Source: Rhodovulum adriaticum
Lineage (GTDB): Bacteria > Pseudomonadota > Alphaproteobacteria > Rhodobacterales > Rhodobacteraceae
Direction: 5' to 3'
DNA: 64,000 nt
Assembly: GCF_004345735.1 (NCBI RefSeq)
Contig: NZ_SLXL01000001.1
Span: 657,197-721,196, forward strand
In this document: one piece after another, positions 25,478 through 34,657 of the stretch
Numbering within the stretch: position 1 is the first letter of the stretch
How the letters are laid out: every line of letters starts with the position of its first letter
Translations under genes and position numbers: made by a program
The notes under the pieces: generated by a model
The model's database searches: none
The model's input: the letters and a program-made list of their open reading frames with translations, nothing else
What the model was told of the DNA's origin: nothing

Positions 25478-26314
25478 GTGATCTCGCGCGTAATCGGCGC
25501 TGCGGCGCGCACGGCATTTGTCGTCCTGGTGATCGCGATGCCCTCGCTGTTGCTGCCGGGGGCGACGGGGGATGTGACCCAGATCGTCGCCCTGCTGTGC
25601 CTGTTCGCCGGTGCCCTGACCTTCTTTGAATATGTCTCTACCTATCCCGGCCTGGTCGAGTTTCGCGACGCGCCGCCGTTCAACCGCATCCGCTTTGCGG
25701 CGCTGTTTTTCACGGTTCTGGCGCTGACCCTGATCTGCAAGGGCCAGTTCGCCCCCAACGCGCTGACCCTGTTCGTCGAGGCCGTGGGCGCGGTGATCGC
25801 CCAGGCCACCGATTTCGAATACAGCCCGGTGCGCCTGTTCATCCAGTTGTTGCCGGCCGAAACCAACCCGGCGCACGTCATCCTTGTGCGCAACGCGGCG
25901 GGCATTGCCTACCTGATCTCGCTGATCTCGCTGGGCGTGTTCGTGCTGGCCTCGCGGCTGAAGACCTGGCCGTCGCGCAACGGTGCGTTCAATGTCTGGG
26001 TGAACCTGCCGACCTTTGACCCGACCGCCGCCGGCGACGTGGTGGAACGTCTGCACCGCGACGGGCGGATCAATATCGCGATGGGGTTCATCCTGCCCTT
26101 TGTGATCCCGCTGGTGATGCGCGCGGGCAGCAGCCTGTTCGACCCGGTTCTGCTGGACAATCCGCACACCCTGATCTGGACGGTTTCCGCATGGGCGCTG
26201 CTTCCTGCCAGTCTTTTCATGCGCGGCATCGCGCTGGGCCGCATTTCCGAGATGATCCGGCGGCAACGGGGCCGCACGCGGCCCGCCGACGCGGCCTCTT
26301 TCGTGCCGGTCTGA
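25478..26314 (+). CDS. Polytopic membrane protein of unknown function
   Basis: A 278-aa protein with about seven hydrophobic segments (near 8-28, 32-48, 65-85, 140-160, 195-215 and 225-250). I do not recognise a functional family. I chose GTG 25478, which has GAGGAG eight bases upstream and gives a short positively charged start before the first helix; an ATG at 25394 would add 28 polar residues. It overlaps the start region of the following EEP-fold gene, so the two are probably expressed together. Confidence 0.72.
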   Translation: MISRVIGAAARTAFVVLVIAMPSLLLPGATGDVTQIVALLCLFAGALTFFEYVSTYPGLVEFRDAPPFNRIRFAALFFTVLALTLICKGQFAPNALTLFVEAVGAVIAQATDFEYSPVRLFIQLLPAETNPAHVILVRNAAGIAYLISLISLGVFVLASRLKTWPSRNGAFNVWVNLPTFDPTAAGDVVERLHRDGRINIAMGFILPFVIPLVMRAGSSLFDPVLLDNPHTLIWTVSAWALLPASLFMRGIALGRISEMIRRQRGRTRPADAASFVPV

Positions 26315-27399
26315 TCGCGGCCGTCCTGGCGTTGGCCGGGGCGGTGGCGGGGGCCGACACGCTGCGCGTTGCCAGCTATAACACCGAATTGTCGCGCCGC
26401 GGGCCGGGCCTGTTGCTGGGCGCCATCCTGGGTGGAAAGGACGAACAGGTCGCCGCCGTGGTGCAGGTGATCGCCGCCGCGCGCCCCGACATCCTGGTTC
26501 TGCAAGGCGTCGATTACGACGCCGAGGGGCGCGCGCTGGCCGCCCTGGCGGACCGGCTGGGCCGTGCCGGCCTGGCCTATCCCCACCGGTTTGCACTGGC
26601 GCCGAACCGGGGGGTGCGGACCGGGCTGGATCTGGATGGCGACGGGCGTCTGGGCGGGCCGGGGGATGCGCAGGGCTTTGGCTATTTCACCGGGCAAGAG
26701 GGTATGGCGATCCTGTCCCGCTTTCCGATCCGGGCAGATGCGGTGCGCGACCTGTCCGGCCTGATCTGGGCGGATATGCCGGGGGCTGTGCTGCCGATGC
26801 GGGCGGGGCGCCCCTTTCCCACTGCCGCGGCGCAGGCGGTGCAACGGCTGTCCACCACCGGGCATTGGGATGTGCCGGTGCAGGTGGGCGCCACGGTGCT
26901 GCACCTGCTGGCCTACCACGCGACGCCGCCAGTGTTTGATGGGCCAGAGGATCGTAACGGGCTGCGCAACCGGGACGAGCTGCGCCTGTGGCTGCGCTAT
27001 CTGGAGGGCGCGTTGCCCGGCCCGCCGCCACCCCGTGACCGCTTCGTCCTGCTGGGCGATGCCAATCTGGACCCGGTGGACGGCGACGGCCACGGCGCGG
27101 CGATGCGCGCGCTGCTGGCCGATCCGCGGCTGACCGATCCGGCCCCGCGATCCGCAGGTGGGCGGGCGGCGGCGTGGCAGGGGGGCGCCAACGCCGCCCA
27201 CCGGGGCGATCCCGCGCTGGACATCGCCGATTGGGATGACGATGGCCCCGGCAATTTGCGGGTGGATTACGTTCTGCCCTCTGCCGATCTGGCGGTGGTG
27301 GGGGCGGGCGTGCTGTGGCCCGACGGCGGCCCGCTGGCCGAAACCGTCGCGGTGGCGTCCCGGCACCGGCTGGTCTGGGTGGACATCGCCCTGCCTTGA
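26311..27399 (+). CDS. Endonuclease/exonuclease/phosphatase-fold protein, active site incomplete, probably exported
   Basis: About 362 aa with a signal-peptide-like start (LIAAVLALAGAVAGA), then the EEP fold: VASYNTE, GDANLDP and RVDYVLPS are recognisable. The metal-binding Glu of the usual LQEV motif is Gly (VLQGVDYD), and the usual SDH is SRH, so classical phosphodiesterase activity is doubtful. No ATG, GTG or TTG fits the junction: the frame runs up to ATG 26191, which would overlap the previous gene by 124 bp. CTG 26311, forming a CTGA overlap, is the most compact start; TTG 26332 is another option. Confidence 0.68.
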   Translation: MIAAVLALAGAVAGADTLRVASYNTELSRRGPGLLLGAILGGKDEQVAAVVQVIAAARPDILVLQGVDYDAEGRALAALADRLGRAGLAYPHRFALAPNRGVRTGLDLDGDGRLGGPGDAQGFGYFTGQEGMAILSRFPIRADAVRDLSGLIWADMPGAVLPMRAGRPFPTAAAQAVQRLSTTGHWDVPVQVGATVLHLLAYHATPPVFDGPEDRNGLRNRDELRLWLRYLEGALPGPPPPRDRFVLLGDANLDPVDGDGHGAAMRALLADPRLTDPAPRSAGGRAAAWQGGANAAHRGDPALDIADWDDDGPGNLRVDYVLPSADLAVVGAGVLWPDGGPLAETVAVASRHRLVWVDIALP

Positions 27400-27456
27400 C
27401 CCCTGCGGGGCGAGGGGCTACGCCCCATCCGACCTATGTGAACAAGGACCGCCCCC

Positions 27457-28560
27457 ATGACCAACACCCTTCTGATCCTGCCCGGCGACGGCATCGGCCC
27501 CGAAGTGATGGCCGAGGTGACCCGCATCATCGACTGGTTCGGCGACAAGCGCGGGCTGGCCTTTGACGTGACCGAGGATCTGGTGGGAGGGGCCGCCTAT
27601 GACGTGCATGGCGTGCCGCTGTCCGACGCCACCATGGCCAAGGCGCAAGAGGTGGACGCGGTTCTGCTGGGCGCCGTGGGCGGGCCGAAATACGACGACC
27701 TGGATTTCAGCGTCAAACCGGAACGCGGCCTGCTGCGCCTGCGCAAGGAAATGGACCTGTACGCCAACCTGCGCCCGGCCCAGTGTTTCGATGCGCTGGC
27801 CGATTTCAGTTCGCTGAAACGCGACGTGGTGTCTGGGCTGGACATCATGATCGTGCGCGAACTGACCAGCGGCATCTATTTCGGCGAACCGCGCGGCATC
27901 ATCGAAGAGGGCGGCCAGCGCGTCGGCATCAACACCCAACGCTATACCGAGGCTGAAATCGACCGCGTCGCGCGCTCGGCCTTTGAGCTGGCGCGCAAGC
28001 GCGGCAACAAGGTCTGCTCGATGGAGAAGGCCAACGTTATGGAATCGGGCATCCTGTGGCGCGAGGTCGTGCAGCGCGTTCACGACGCCGATTACCCGGA
28101 TGTCGAGCTGAGCCACATGTACGCGGATGCGGGCGGCATGCAGCTGTGCCGCTGGCCCAAGCAGTTCGACGTGATCGTGACCGACAACCTGTTCGGCGAC
28201 CTCTTGTCCGACGTGGCCGCGATGCTGACCGGCAGCCTGGGTATGCTGCCCTCTGCCAGCCTGGGCGCACCGATGGAAAACGGCCGACCCAAGGCGCTGT
28301 ATGAGCCGGTGCACGGCTCGGCCCCCGATATCGCCGGGCAGGGCAAGGCCAACCCCTGCGCCTGTGTCCTGAGCTTTGCGATGGCGCTGCGCTATTCCTT
28401 CGATCAGGGGGAAGAGGCCACGCGCCTGGAACAGGCCGTGGAAAAGGTGCTGGCCGATGGTGTGCGCACCGCCGACCTGATGCAGGCCGAGGGCGGCACC
28501 CCGGCCACCACCGCGCAGATGGGCGACGCGATCCTGGCGGCGCTGGACGCCAGCCTCTGA
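27457..28560 (+). CDS. leuB: LeuB, 3-isopropylmalate dehydrogenase
   Basis: NAD-dependent oxidative decarboxylation of 3-isopropylmalate to 2-oxoisocaproate. The 367-aa product has the family start [13 protein letters not shown], the substrate-binding arginines in [19 protein letters not shown], and [25 protein letters not shown] (about 248-272) with the metal-binding aspartates. It lies 2.2 kb from leuCD, separated by two unrelated genes, so the leucine genes are not one operon. Confidence 0.98.
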   Translation: MTNTLLILPGDGIGPEVMAEVTRIIDWFGDKRGLAFDVTEDLVGGAAYDVHGVPLSDATMAKAQEVDAVLLGAVGGPKYDDLDFSVKPERGLLRLRKEMDLYANLRPAQCFDALADFSSLKRDVVSGLDIMIVRELTSGIYFGEPRGIIEEGGQRVGINTQRYTEAEIDRVARSAFELARKRGNKVCSMEKANVMESGILWREVVQRVHDADYPDVELSHMYADAGGMQLCRWPKQFDVIVTDNLFGDLLSDVAAMLTGSLGMLPSASLGAPMENGRPKALYEPVHGSAPDIAGQGKANPCACVLSFAMALRYSFDQGEEATRLEQAVEKVLADGVRTADLMQAEGGTPATTAQMGDAILAALDASL

Positions 28561-28634
28561 TCCGAGGCGCCGGATCGCGACCAGCTGCCCACCCTTGCCC
28601 GCATGGCAAGGCGTTGGCCGTGGGCATGCGATAA

Positions 28635-28679
28635 CCTGATCGGGGCCGGGGCAAATGCGGCCCCGGTCTGAACATCAGG
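28635..28679 (+). other. Long hairpin in the leuB - tRNA-Lys gap
   Basis: An 8-bp GC-rich stem (28641-28648 with 28658-28665, 9-nt loop) inside a flanking pair, CCTGAT and ATCAGG. It has no T run, so it is not a standard intrinsic terminator, but could stabilise or end the leuB transcript. I see nothing else in the 293-bp gap. Confidence 0.4.
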
Positions 28680-28853
28680 TGTAGCGCCCCGTCCGCGGGA
28701 GGGCGGTGACCACGACACGACGGGCATCTGGAGTTTCGAAAAGGCGCTTGCCGTCGCAACCGGCCCGCAATCATGGGAAAAGACAACCCCGCGCAAACCG
28801 CCCGTCGCGCTCTGCGCGTCGGTTCGCGATTTGCGTCATCGTCTGGATTCCAG

Positions 28854-28929
28854 TGGTGAGCCGTGCAGGATTCGAACCTGCGACCCACTGATTAAAAGTC
28901 AGTTGCTCTACCAACTGAGCTAACGGCCC
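28854..28929 (-). tRNA. tRNA-Lys (TTT)
   Basis: A 76-nt cloverleaf on the minus strand: acceptor GGGCCGT/ACGGCTC, anticodon stem CTGAC/GTCAG-like around loop TTTTAAT region with anticodon TTT, T arm GGTTCGAATCC, and an encoded CCA end. Confidence 0.96.
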
Positions 28930-29039
28930 ACTTGAGGCCTGCTAGGTAGAAAAACCGGCCGGGGGGGTCAAGGGCAAAAACGGGGTTTTTTCGCTGCCGC
29001 GCTGGATTCGTCCTCGCGGCCCCTTTATATGCCCCCTCC

Positions 29040-29876
29040 ATGGCGCAGATGGCACATAAGAACGGGCTGCCCTTCCTCAAGATGCACGGGCTGGGCAACG
29101 ATTTCGTCGTGATCGACAACCGGCAGGGGGGCGTAACCCTGACGGCGGGGCAGGTTGTGGCCATCGCCGACCGGCACCGGGGCGCGGGATTCGACCAGTT
29201 GGCGCTGATCGAGGCCGCCGAAGGGGCCGACGCGCGGCTGACCTTTTACAATGCCGATGGGTCGCTGTCCGCCACCTGCGGGAACGCGACCCGCTGTGTC
29301 GCGCGCCTGGTGATGGACGAAACAGGTGCCGATGCCGTGACCCTGCTGACCGAACGGGGGCGGCTGGCGGCGGTCGATGCGGGCGGCGGGCTGACCTCGG
29401 TCAACATGGGGGCGCCGCTGCTGGACTGGGCGTCGGTGCCGCTGGCGCGCGATGTGGACACGCTGTACCTGCCGATCCCGGGCGATCCGGTGGCCACCGG
29501 CATGGGCAACCCGCACTGCACCTTTTTCGTGCGCGATGCCGGGGCGGTGGACCTGTCCACCTTTGGCCCGGAACACGAACACCACCCCCTGTTCCCCGAG
29601 CGCACGAACGTTCAGGTTGCCCATCTGGTCGGCCCCGACCATCTGCGCATGCGGGTGTGGGAACGGGGTACGGGCATCACGCTGGCCTCCGGCTCGTCCT
29701 CTTGCGCGACGGCGGTGGCCGCGGCGCGGCGCGGGCTGACCGGGCGGGCGGTGCGGATCGATCTGGACGGCGGCACGATCCATATCGACTGGCGCGCGGA
29801 TGGGGTCTGGATGACCGGACCCACGGCGCATGTGTTCGACGGGGTGTTCACGCCCGATTTCCTGGGGGGCGCGTGA
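29040..29876 (+). CDS. dapF: Diaminopimelate epimerase DapF, with Ser in place of the second catalytic Cys
   Basis: Converts LL- to meso-diaminopimelate for lysine and peptidoglycan synthesis. The 278-aa product begins with the family motif [13 protein letters not shown] and keeps the first catalytic cysteine, Cys80 in ATCGNATRC. At the second site the usual ACGTGAC reads ASGSSSC, so residue 217 is Ser. The base pair of the two-cysteine racemisation mechanism is thus altered. This may be a lineage trait, as the rest of the fold is intact, including the ERGTGITLA lead-in. A second ATG lies at codon 4. It overlaps mtaB by one base. Confidence 0.9.
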   Translation: MAQMAHKNGLPFLKMHGLGNDFVVIDNRQGGVTLTAGQVVAIADRHRGAGFDQLALIEAAEGADARLTFYNADGSLSATCGNATRCVARLVMDETGADAVTLLTERGRLAAVDAGGGLTSVNMGAPLLDWASVPLARDVDTLYLPIPGDPVATGMGNPHCTFFVRDAGAVDLSTFGPEHEHHPLFPERTNVQVAHLVGPDHLRMRVWERGTGITLASGSSSCATAVAAARRGLTGRAVRIDLDGGTIHIDWRADGVWMTGPTAHVFDGVFTPDFLGGA

Positions 29877-31144
29877 TGGCCGGGCTGGCGCCGCGCTTTG
29901 CCACCTTTGGATGCCGCCTGAACGCCTATGAAACCGCGGCGATGCAGGAACTGGCCCAAGAGGCGGGGCTGGAAAACGCCGTGATCGTCAACACCTGCGC
30001 CGTCACGGCAGAGGCCGTGCGCAAGGCCCGCCAGGACATCCGCCGTCTGCGGCGCGAAAACCCGGATGCGCGGATCGTGGTCACGGGCTGCGCGGCGCAG
30101 ACCGAACCCCAGCGGTTTGCCGAGATGGCAGAGGTCGATCTGGTGATCGGCAACGCCGAAAAGATGCGCCCCGAGACATGGCAAGGCATCGCCACAGGCC
30201 CCGATTTCATCGGCGACACCGAAAAGGTGCGCGTGGACGACATCATGTCGGTGCGCGATACCGCCGGGCACCTGATCGACGGGTTCGGCACGCGGTCACG
30301 AGCCTTTGTTCAGGTGCAGAATGGCTGCGATCACCGCTGCACCTTTTGCATCATCCCCTTTGGTCGGGGCAATTCGCGGTCGGTGCCTGCGGGGGTGGTG
30401 GCCGACCAGATCGGTCGCCTGGTCGCGCGCGGGTATAATGAGGTGGTGCTGACCGGCGTCGACCTGACCAGTTGGGGCGCCGACCTGCCCGGCGAACCAC
30501 GGCTGGGCGATCTGGTCCGCCGTATCCTGAAGCTGGTGCCAGAACTGCCGCGCCTGCGGATTTCCTCGATCGACTCCATCGAGGCGGACCCGGCCCTGAT
30601 GGCGGCCATCGCCGAGGAACCCCGCCTGATGCCCCATCTGCACCTGTCGCTGCAATCGGGCGACGACCTGATCCTGAAACGGATGAAGCGGCGCCATGCC
30701 CGCGCCGACGCGATCCGGTTCTGCCAAGAGGCCCGGCGCCTGCGCCCGGACATGACCTTTGGGGCCGATATCATCGTGGGCTTTCCGACCGAGACCGAGG
30801 CGATGTTCGAAAACACCCTGCGCCTGGTTCAGGACTGCGGGCTGACCTGGCTGCACGTCTTTCCCTATTCGCCCCGGCCGGGTACGCCGGCCGCCCGGAT
30901 GCCCCAGGTGGATGGCGCCGCGATCCGCGACCGGGCGGCCCGCCTGCGTGCCGTCGGCGATGACCGCGTGGCGCAGCATCTGGGTGAACAGCAGGGCAAG
31001 ACCCACGACATTCTGATGGAAAGCCCGCGCATGGGCCGCACCGCGCAATTCACCGAGGTCACCTTTGCCAGCGATCGGCCCGAGGGGCAGATCGTGACCG
31101 CGACCATCACCGGGCAGGCCGACGGGCGGCTCTGCGCCGTCTGA
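29876..31144 (+). CDS. mtaB: MtaB, tRNA (N6-threonylcarbamoyladenosine-37-C2) methylthiotransferase
   Basis: A radical-SAM methylthiotransferase that makes ms2t6A37 in tRNAs reading ANN codons. The 422-aa product has the N-terminal UPF0004 domain with FGCRLNAYE (about 10-18) and further cluster cysteines in NTCAVTAEA and TGCAAQTEP, then the radical-SAM cysteines CDHRCTFC (about 145-152), and a short TRAM-like end. The start is ATG 29876, immediately after the dapF stop (TGATG junction). Length and motifs favour MtaB over MiaB or RimO. Confidence 0.92.
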   Translation: MAGLAPRFATFGCRLNAYETAAMQELAQEAGLENAVIVNTCAVTAEAVRKARQDIRRLRRENPDARIVVTGCAAQTEPQRFAEMAEVDLVIGNAEKMRPETWQGIATGPDFIGDTEKVRVDDIMSVRDTAGHLIDGFGTRSRAFVQVQNGCDHRCTFCIIPFGRGNSRSVPAGVVADQIGRLVARGYNEVVLTGVDLTSWGADLPGEPRLGDLVRRILKLVPELPRLRISSIDSIEADPALMAAIAEEPRLMPHLHLSLQSGDDLILKRMKRRHARADAIRFCQEARRLRPDMTFGADIIVGFPTETEAMFENTLRLVQDCGLTWLHVFPYSPRPGTPAARMPQVDGAAIRDRAARLRAVGDDRVAQHLGEQQGKTHDILMESPRMGRTAQFTEVTFASDRPEGQIVTATITGQADGRLCAV

Positions 31145-31221
31145 GGTACCTGCCGGACAAGTGAATGGACAGCTCTGCCCGTGCCGGGCTAATCTGACCG
31201 CGATAGTGACGGAGGTTTCAC

Positions 31222-31512
31222 ATGCCCCTGCCCCTTGCCCCGCTGGCCCCTGTCGTGGCCCGTGTCGCCCTGCGCTATGGCGCTGTGGCGCTGGTTGCCT
31301 ATGTCGCCACGCAGGTCCGCGAACCGGCCCGCCGGGATCAAAGGGCAGAGGACGCGATGGATGAAGCCGACGAGGGCATTCGCCTGCGCCGGGAACCCGA
31401 TCAGATGAACGGAACAGCCCGGATGCGGCGCACGATTCGCATCGGGACGCATGGGCCGGGGGTTGAAATCGACGCCACCGCCCTGGGTCGCCTGCGCCTG
31501 CGCCGGGTATGA
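31222..31512 (+). CDS. Small conserved protein of unknown function
   Basis: A 96-aa protein with a hydrophobic N-terminal helix (about 5-30) and an Arg/Asp-rich remainder ending in a VEIDATALGRLRLRRV tail. An ATG with GGAGG upstream (31211-31215) supports translation. From memory, similar small ORFs occur in other Rhodobacteraceae. Function unknown; a membrane-anchored protein is the most I can say. Confidence 0.72.
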   Translation: MPLPLAPLAPVVARVALRYGAVALVAYVATQVREPARRDQRAEDAMDEADEGIRLRREPDQMNGTARMRRTIRIGTHGPGVEIDATALGRLRLRRV

Positions 31513-31619
31513 CGCCGCACAGGGAAGCAATATTTTCAAAAGCGCGTGAAACTTCGGCGGTCGTTGGGGCGACTTCTGCGCCAGAACGTCTCAGAAGCTC
31601 AGCTTAGAACTTATTTAGT

Positions 31620-31785
31620 CTGGCTGGCCCGGATACCCCGGAGTATACGACCGTAGACGATGTGCCGATCGGCCTTTGCGGACCGCGCTGCGCGGCTATG
31701 TCCGCTGGACGCAAGTCACCGTGGGGGCTAGGTAAGTGTCGCAAACGGTCGGGTCGCACGCGCGTGCGATTCCGACCCGTTTTTG
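31620..31785 (+). ncRNA. Candidate structured leader or small RNA ahead of petA
   Basis: Inside the 314-bp gap before petA the sequence can fold extensively: CTGGCCC (31624-31630) pairs with GGGCTAG (31725-31731), and an inner arm GCGGAC..GTCCGC (31678-31698 region) contains CCGCG-CTG-CGCGG. The segment ends in a terminator. CGACCGT (31648-31654) can also pair with ACGGTCG (31745-31751), which would disrupt that terminator. It could be an attenuator for petABC or an independent small RNA; I do not recognise a known family. Confidence 0.4.
31746..31785 (+). terminator. Intrinsic terminator upstream of petA
   Basis: Stem GGTCGG/CCGACC plus inner stem TCGCAC/GTGCGA around a GCGC loop, followed by T5 at 31780-31784. 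It stands 42 bp before the petA start codon, so it either ends an upstream RNA or attenuates petABC. A second hairpin, GGCCGG/CCGGCC (31793-31808), lies just before the petA ribosome site. Confidence 0.75.
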
Positions 31786-31826
31786 AAGAATCGGCCGGCG
31801 ACCCGGCCACGGAAAGGAGAATTCTC

Positions 31827-32384
31827 GTGTCGCACGCAGAAGATACCGACGGCTCCCGCCGCGACTTCCTTTACTACGCCACGGCGGGCGCCGGTGTTGT
31901 CGCCACCGGGGCGGCGGTCTGGCCGCTGGTGGATCAGATGAACCCCTCTGCCGATGTTCGGGCGCTCAGCTCGATCCAGGTGGACGTTGGGTCTGTCGTC
32001 GAAGGTCAGCAGATCACCGTCAAATACCTGGGCAAGCCGGTGTTCATCCGTCTGCGCACCCAGGAAGATATCGACCTGGCCCGCAGCTTCGACGTTGACA
32101 AGCTGCGTGACACCGACTCGCGCAACCCGAACAAGCCGGGGCCGGCCACCGATGAAAACCGCACCCTCGACGACGAGGGCAAGTGGCTGGTCATGATCGG
32201 CGTCTGCACCCACCTGGGCTGTGTTCCGATCGGCAACCAGTCGGGCGATTTCGGCGGCTGGTTCTGCCCCTGCCACGGCTCGCACTACGACTCGGCGGGC
32301 CGCATTCACAAGGGCCCGGCGCCCGAGAACCTCTACATCCCGGTCGCGTCCTTCGTTGACGAGACGACGATCAAACTCGGTTAA
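31827..32384 (+). CDS. petA: PetA, Rieske iron-sulfur subunit of cytochrome bc1
   Basis: Carries electrons from quinol to cytochrome c1. The start is GTG 31827, with a strong AAGGAGA ribosome site; upstream in-frame sequence is not family-like. The 185-aa product has a twin-arginine-type start SRRDFLYY, an uncleaved N-terminal helix (about 18-40), and the cluster motifs CTHLGC and CPCHGSH with two Cys and two His ligands. First gene of petABC (fbcFBC). Confidence 0.97.
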   Translation: MSHAEDTDGSRRDFLYYATAGAGVVATGAAVWPLVDQMNPSADVRALSSIQVDVGSVVEGQQITVKYLGKPVFIRLRTQEDIDLARSFDVDKLRDTDSRNPNKPGPATDENRTLDDEGKWLVMIGVCTHLGCVPIGNQSGDFGGWFCPCHGSHYDSAGRIHKGPAPENLYIPVASFVDETTIKLG

Positions 32385-32395
32385 GGGAGAGCCCG

Positions 32396-33733
32396 ATGTC
32401 CGGTATTCCTCATGATCACTACGAGCCGAAATCCGGCCCGGAAAAATGGCTGGATCGGCGCCTGCCGATCGTCGGCCTGATCTACGACACGCTGATGATC
32501 CCCACGCCCAAGAACCTGAACTGGATGTGGATCTGGGGCATTGTCCTGTTCTTTGCGCTGGTGCTGCAGATCGTCACCGGCATCGTGCTGGCGATGCACT
32601 ACGTGCCGCATGTCAGCCTGGCCTTCGAGTCGGTCGAGCACATCATGCGCGACGTGAACGGCGGCCACTTCCTGCGCTACCTGCACTCGAACGGCGCCTC
32701 GCTGTTCTTCATCGCGGTGTATCTGCACATCTTCCGTGGCATCTACTACGGCTCGTACAAGTCCCCGCGCGAGGTGACCTGGATCATCGGTATCCTGATC
32801 TACCTGGCGATGATGGCAACAGCCTTCATGGGGTACGTGCTGCCGTGGGGCCAGATGTCGTTCTGGGGCGCCACCGTGATCACCGGCCTGTTTGGTGCGA
32901 TCCCGTTTGTGGGTGACGCGCTGCTGACCTGGCTGCAGGGCGGCCCGGCCGTCGGCAACCCGACGCTGACGCGCTTCTTCTCGCTGCACTACCTGCTGCC
33001 CTTCGTGATCCTGGGCCTGTCCATCGTCCATGTCTGGGCCTTCCACACGACCGGCAACAACAACCCCACCGGGGTCGAGGTGCGCCGCACGTCCAAGGAA
33101 GAGGCCGAGAAAGACACCCTGCCGTTCTGGCCCTACTTCGTCATCAAGGACCTGTTCGCCCTGGGCATTATCATGATCGTCTTCTTCGCGGTCGTGGGCT
33201 TCATGCCGAACTACCTGGGCCACCCGGACAACTACATCCCGGCCGACCCGATGGTGACGCCGACGCATATCGTGCCCGAATGGTACTTCCTGCCGTTCTA
33301 CGCGATCCTGCGGGCCTTTGACGGCGATGTGTGGCTGGTGCAGATCCTCGACTGGATGTCCTTCGGCGTGATCGATGCCAAGTTCTTCGGCGTGATCGCG
33401 ATGTTCGGCTCGATCATCGTGATGGCGCTGCTGCCCTGGCTGGACACCTCGAACGTGCGTTCGGGACGCTATCGCCCGATGTTCAAGATCGCGTTCTGGG
33501 TCTTCTTCATCGACTTCTTCGTCCTGATGTGGGCGGGGGCCATGCCGGCCGAAGGCATCTACCCGACCATCGCGCTGATCGGGTCTGCGGTCTGGTTCGC
33601 CTACTTCCTGGTCGTGCTGCCGGTTCTGGGCGTGATCGAGAAGCCGCTGCCGCAACCGGAAACCATCGAGGAAGACTTCAACGCGCACTACGGCGAAGGT
33701 GCTGCCTCGGGCAACGCCACCCCGGCCGAGTGA
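32396..33733 (+). CDS. petB: PetB, cytochrome b of the bc1 complex
   Basis: The 445-aa polytopic subunit binds haems bL and bH and forms the quinol oxidation and reduction sites. Eight helices are visible, with the haem-ligand region [13 protein letters not shown] and the Qo-site motif [14 protein letters not shown] (about 294-307). The length above 430 aa, with a C-terminal extension, is usual for Rhodobacterales rather than mitochondria. It lies between petA and petC with short gaps. Confidence 0.98.
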   Translation: MSGIPHDHYEPKSGPEKWLDRRLPIVGLIYDTLMIPTPKNLNWMWIWGIVLFFALVLQIVTGIVLAMHYVPHVSLAFESVEHIMRDVNGGHFLRYLHSNGASLFFIAVYLHIFRGIYYGSYKSPREVTWIIGILIYLAMMATAFMGYVLPWGQMSFWGATVITGLFGAIPFVGDALLTWLQGGPAVGNPTLTRFFSLHYLLPFVILGLSIVHVWAFHTTGNNNPTGVEVRRTSKEEAEKDTLPFWPYFVIKDLFALGIIMIVFFAVVGFMPNYLGHPDNYIPADPMVTPTHIVPEWYFLPFYAILRAFDGDVWLVQILDWMSFGVIDAKFFGVIAMFGSIIVMALLPWLDTSNVRSGRYRPMFKIAFWVFFIDFFVLMWAGAMPAEGIYPTIALIGSAVWFAYFLVVLPVLGVIEKPLPQPETIEEDFNAHYGEGAASGNATPAE

Positions 33734-33750
33734 GAAAAGGGATCGGAAGA

Positions 33751-34539
33751 ATGTTCAAGAAACTCACGATCACCGCGCTGACCGCCCTTACCCTGGGGGC
33801 GGGCAGTGCCCAGGCCGCCGGCGGTGGCGGGCATGTCACCGATTTCGACTTCCCGTTCGAAGGGCCGTTCGGCACCTACGACCAGGCGCAGCTGCAACGC
33901 GGTCTGCAGGTCTTTACCGAGATCTGCTCGGCCTGCCACGGCCTGGAACTGCTGCCGTTCCGCGCGCTGTCTGAACCCGGCGGGCCTGCCCTGTCGGAAC
34001 AGGCGATGCGCGAGTACGCCGCCAGCTGGGAAGTGTTCGACGAAGAGATCGACGACTGGCGTCCCGCCAAGCCAGTGGATTATTTCCCGGCCGGGACCTA
34101 TCCGGGCGCGCCCGACCTGACCGTGATGGCCAAGGCGCGTTCGGGCTTCCATGGGCCGAACGGCCTGGGCCTGAACCAGCTGTTCAAGGGTATCGGTGGC
34201 CCCGAGTACATCGCCACCTACCTGCTGAGCTTCAGCGACGAGACCAAGGAAGAGGCGGGGACCTTCTACTACTACAACGAGGTCTTCCCGGATAACTGGA
34301 GCGCCATGGCCCCGGCGATCTACGGCGACGACGTGGATTACGCGGACGGCACCGAAGCCACGGCCGAGCAGGTCGCGCAGGACGTGGCCGCCTTCCTGAT
34401 GTGGTCGGCAGAGCCCAAGCTGATGCAGCGCAAGCAGGCCGGGTTCATCTCGATCGGTATCCTGCTGGCCCTGACGGTGCTGCTGTACTTCACCAACAAG
34501 CGTCTTTGGGCCCCCTACAAGCCCAAGAAAGAGATCTGA
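33751..34539 (+). CDS. petC: PetC, cytochrome c1 of the bc1 complex
   Basis: The 262-aa precursor has a Sec signal peptide (about 1-21, ending AQA), a CSACH haem c site (about 55-59), a distal Met ligand in NWSAMAPAIYG, and a C-terminal membrane anchor (about 233-250). ATG 33751 is preceded by a GGAAG-type ribosome site; the upstream open frame is not family-like. It hands electrons to cytochrome c2 (cycA in this window). Confidence 0.98.
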   Translation: MFKKLTITALTALTLGAGSAQAAGGGGHVTDFDFPFEGPFGTYDQAQLQRGLQVFTEICSACHGLELLPFRALSEPGGPALSEQAMREYAASWEVFDEEIDDWRPAKPVDYFPAGTYPGAPDLTVMAKARSGFHGPNGLGLNQLFKGIGGPEYIATYLLSFSDETKEEAGTFYYYNEVFPDNWSAMAPAIYGDDVDYADGTEATAEQVAQDVAAFLMWSAEPKLMQRKQAGFISIGILLALTVLLYFTNKRLWAPYKPKKEI

Positions 34540-34561
34540 CAGGTTCGCCTGATCGGACAGT

Positions 34562-34590
34562 GAAACGCGCCCCTCGGGGCGCGTTTTTCA
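34562..34590 (+). terminator. Intrinsic terminator of petABC
   Basis: Palindromic AACGCGCCCC-TC-GGGGCGCGTT followed by a T run, 23 bp after the petC stop. It may also serve the convergent thiQ transcript. Confidence 0.9.
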
Positions 34591-34657
34591 TTTGACGATC
34601 TTTCGATGAAAGATCGTGCCTCCGGCGGGGGTATTTTTGCCAAGAAGAAGGGGCCGG

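Noticed and set aside
31620..31785. Assigning the petA leader as 6S RNA or SRP RNA
   Set aside because: The SRP core motif is absent and I could not fit the 6S bubble with confidence, so only a structured RNA is claimed.
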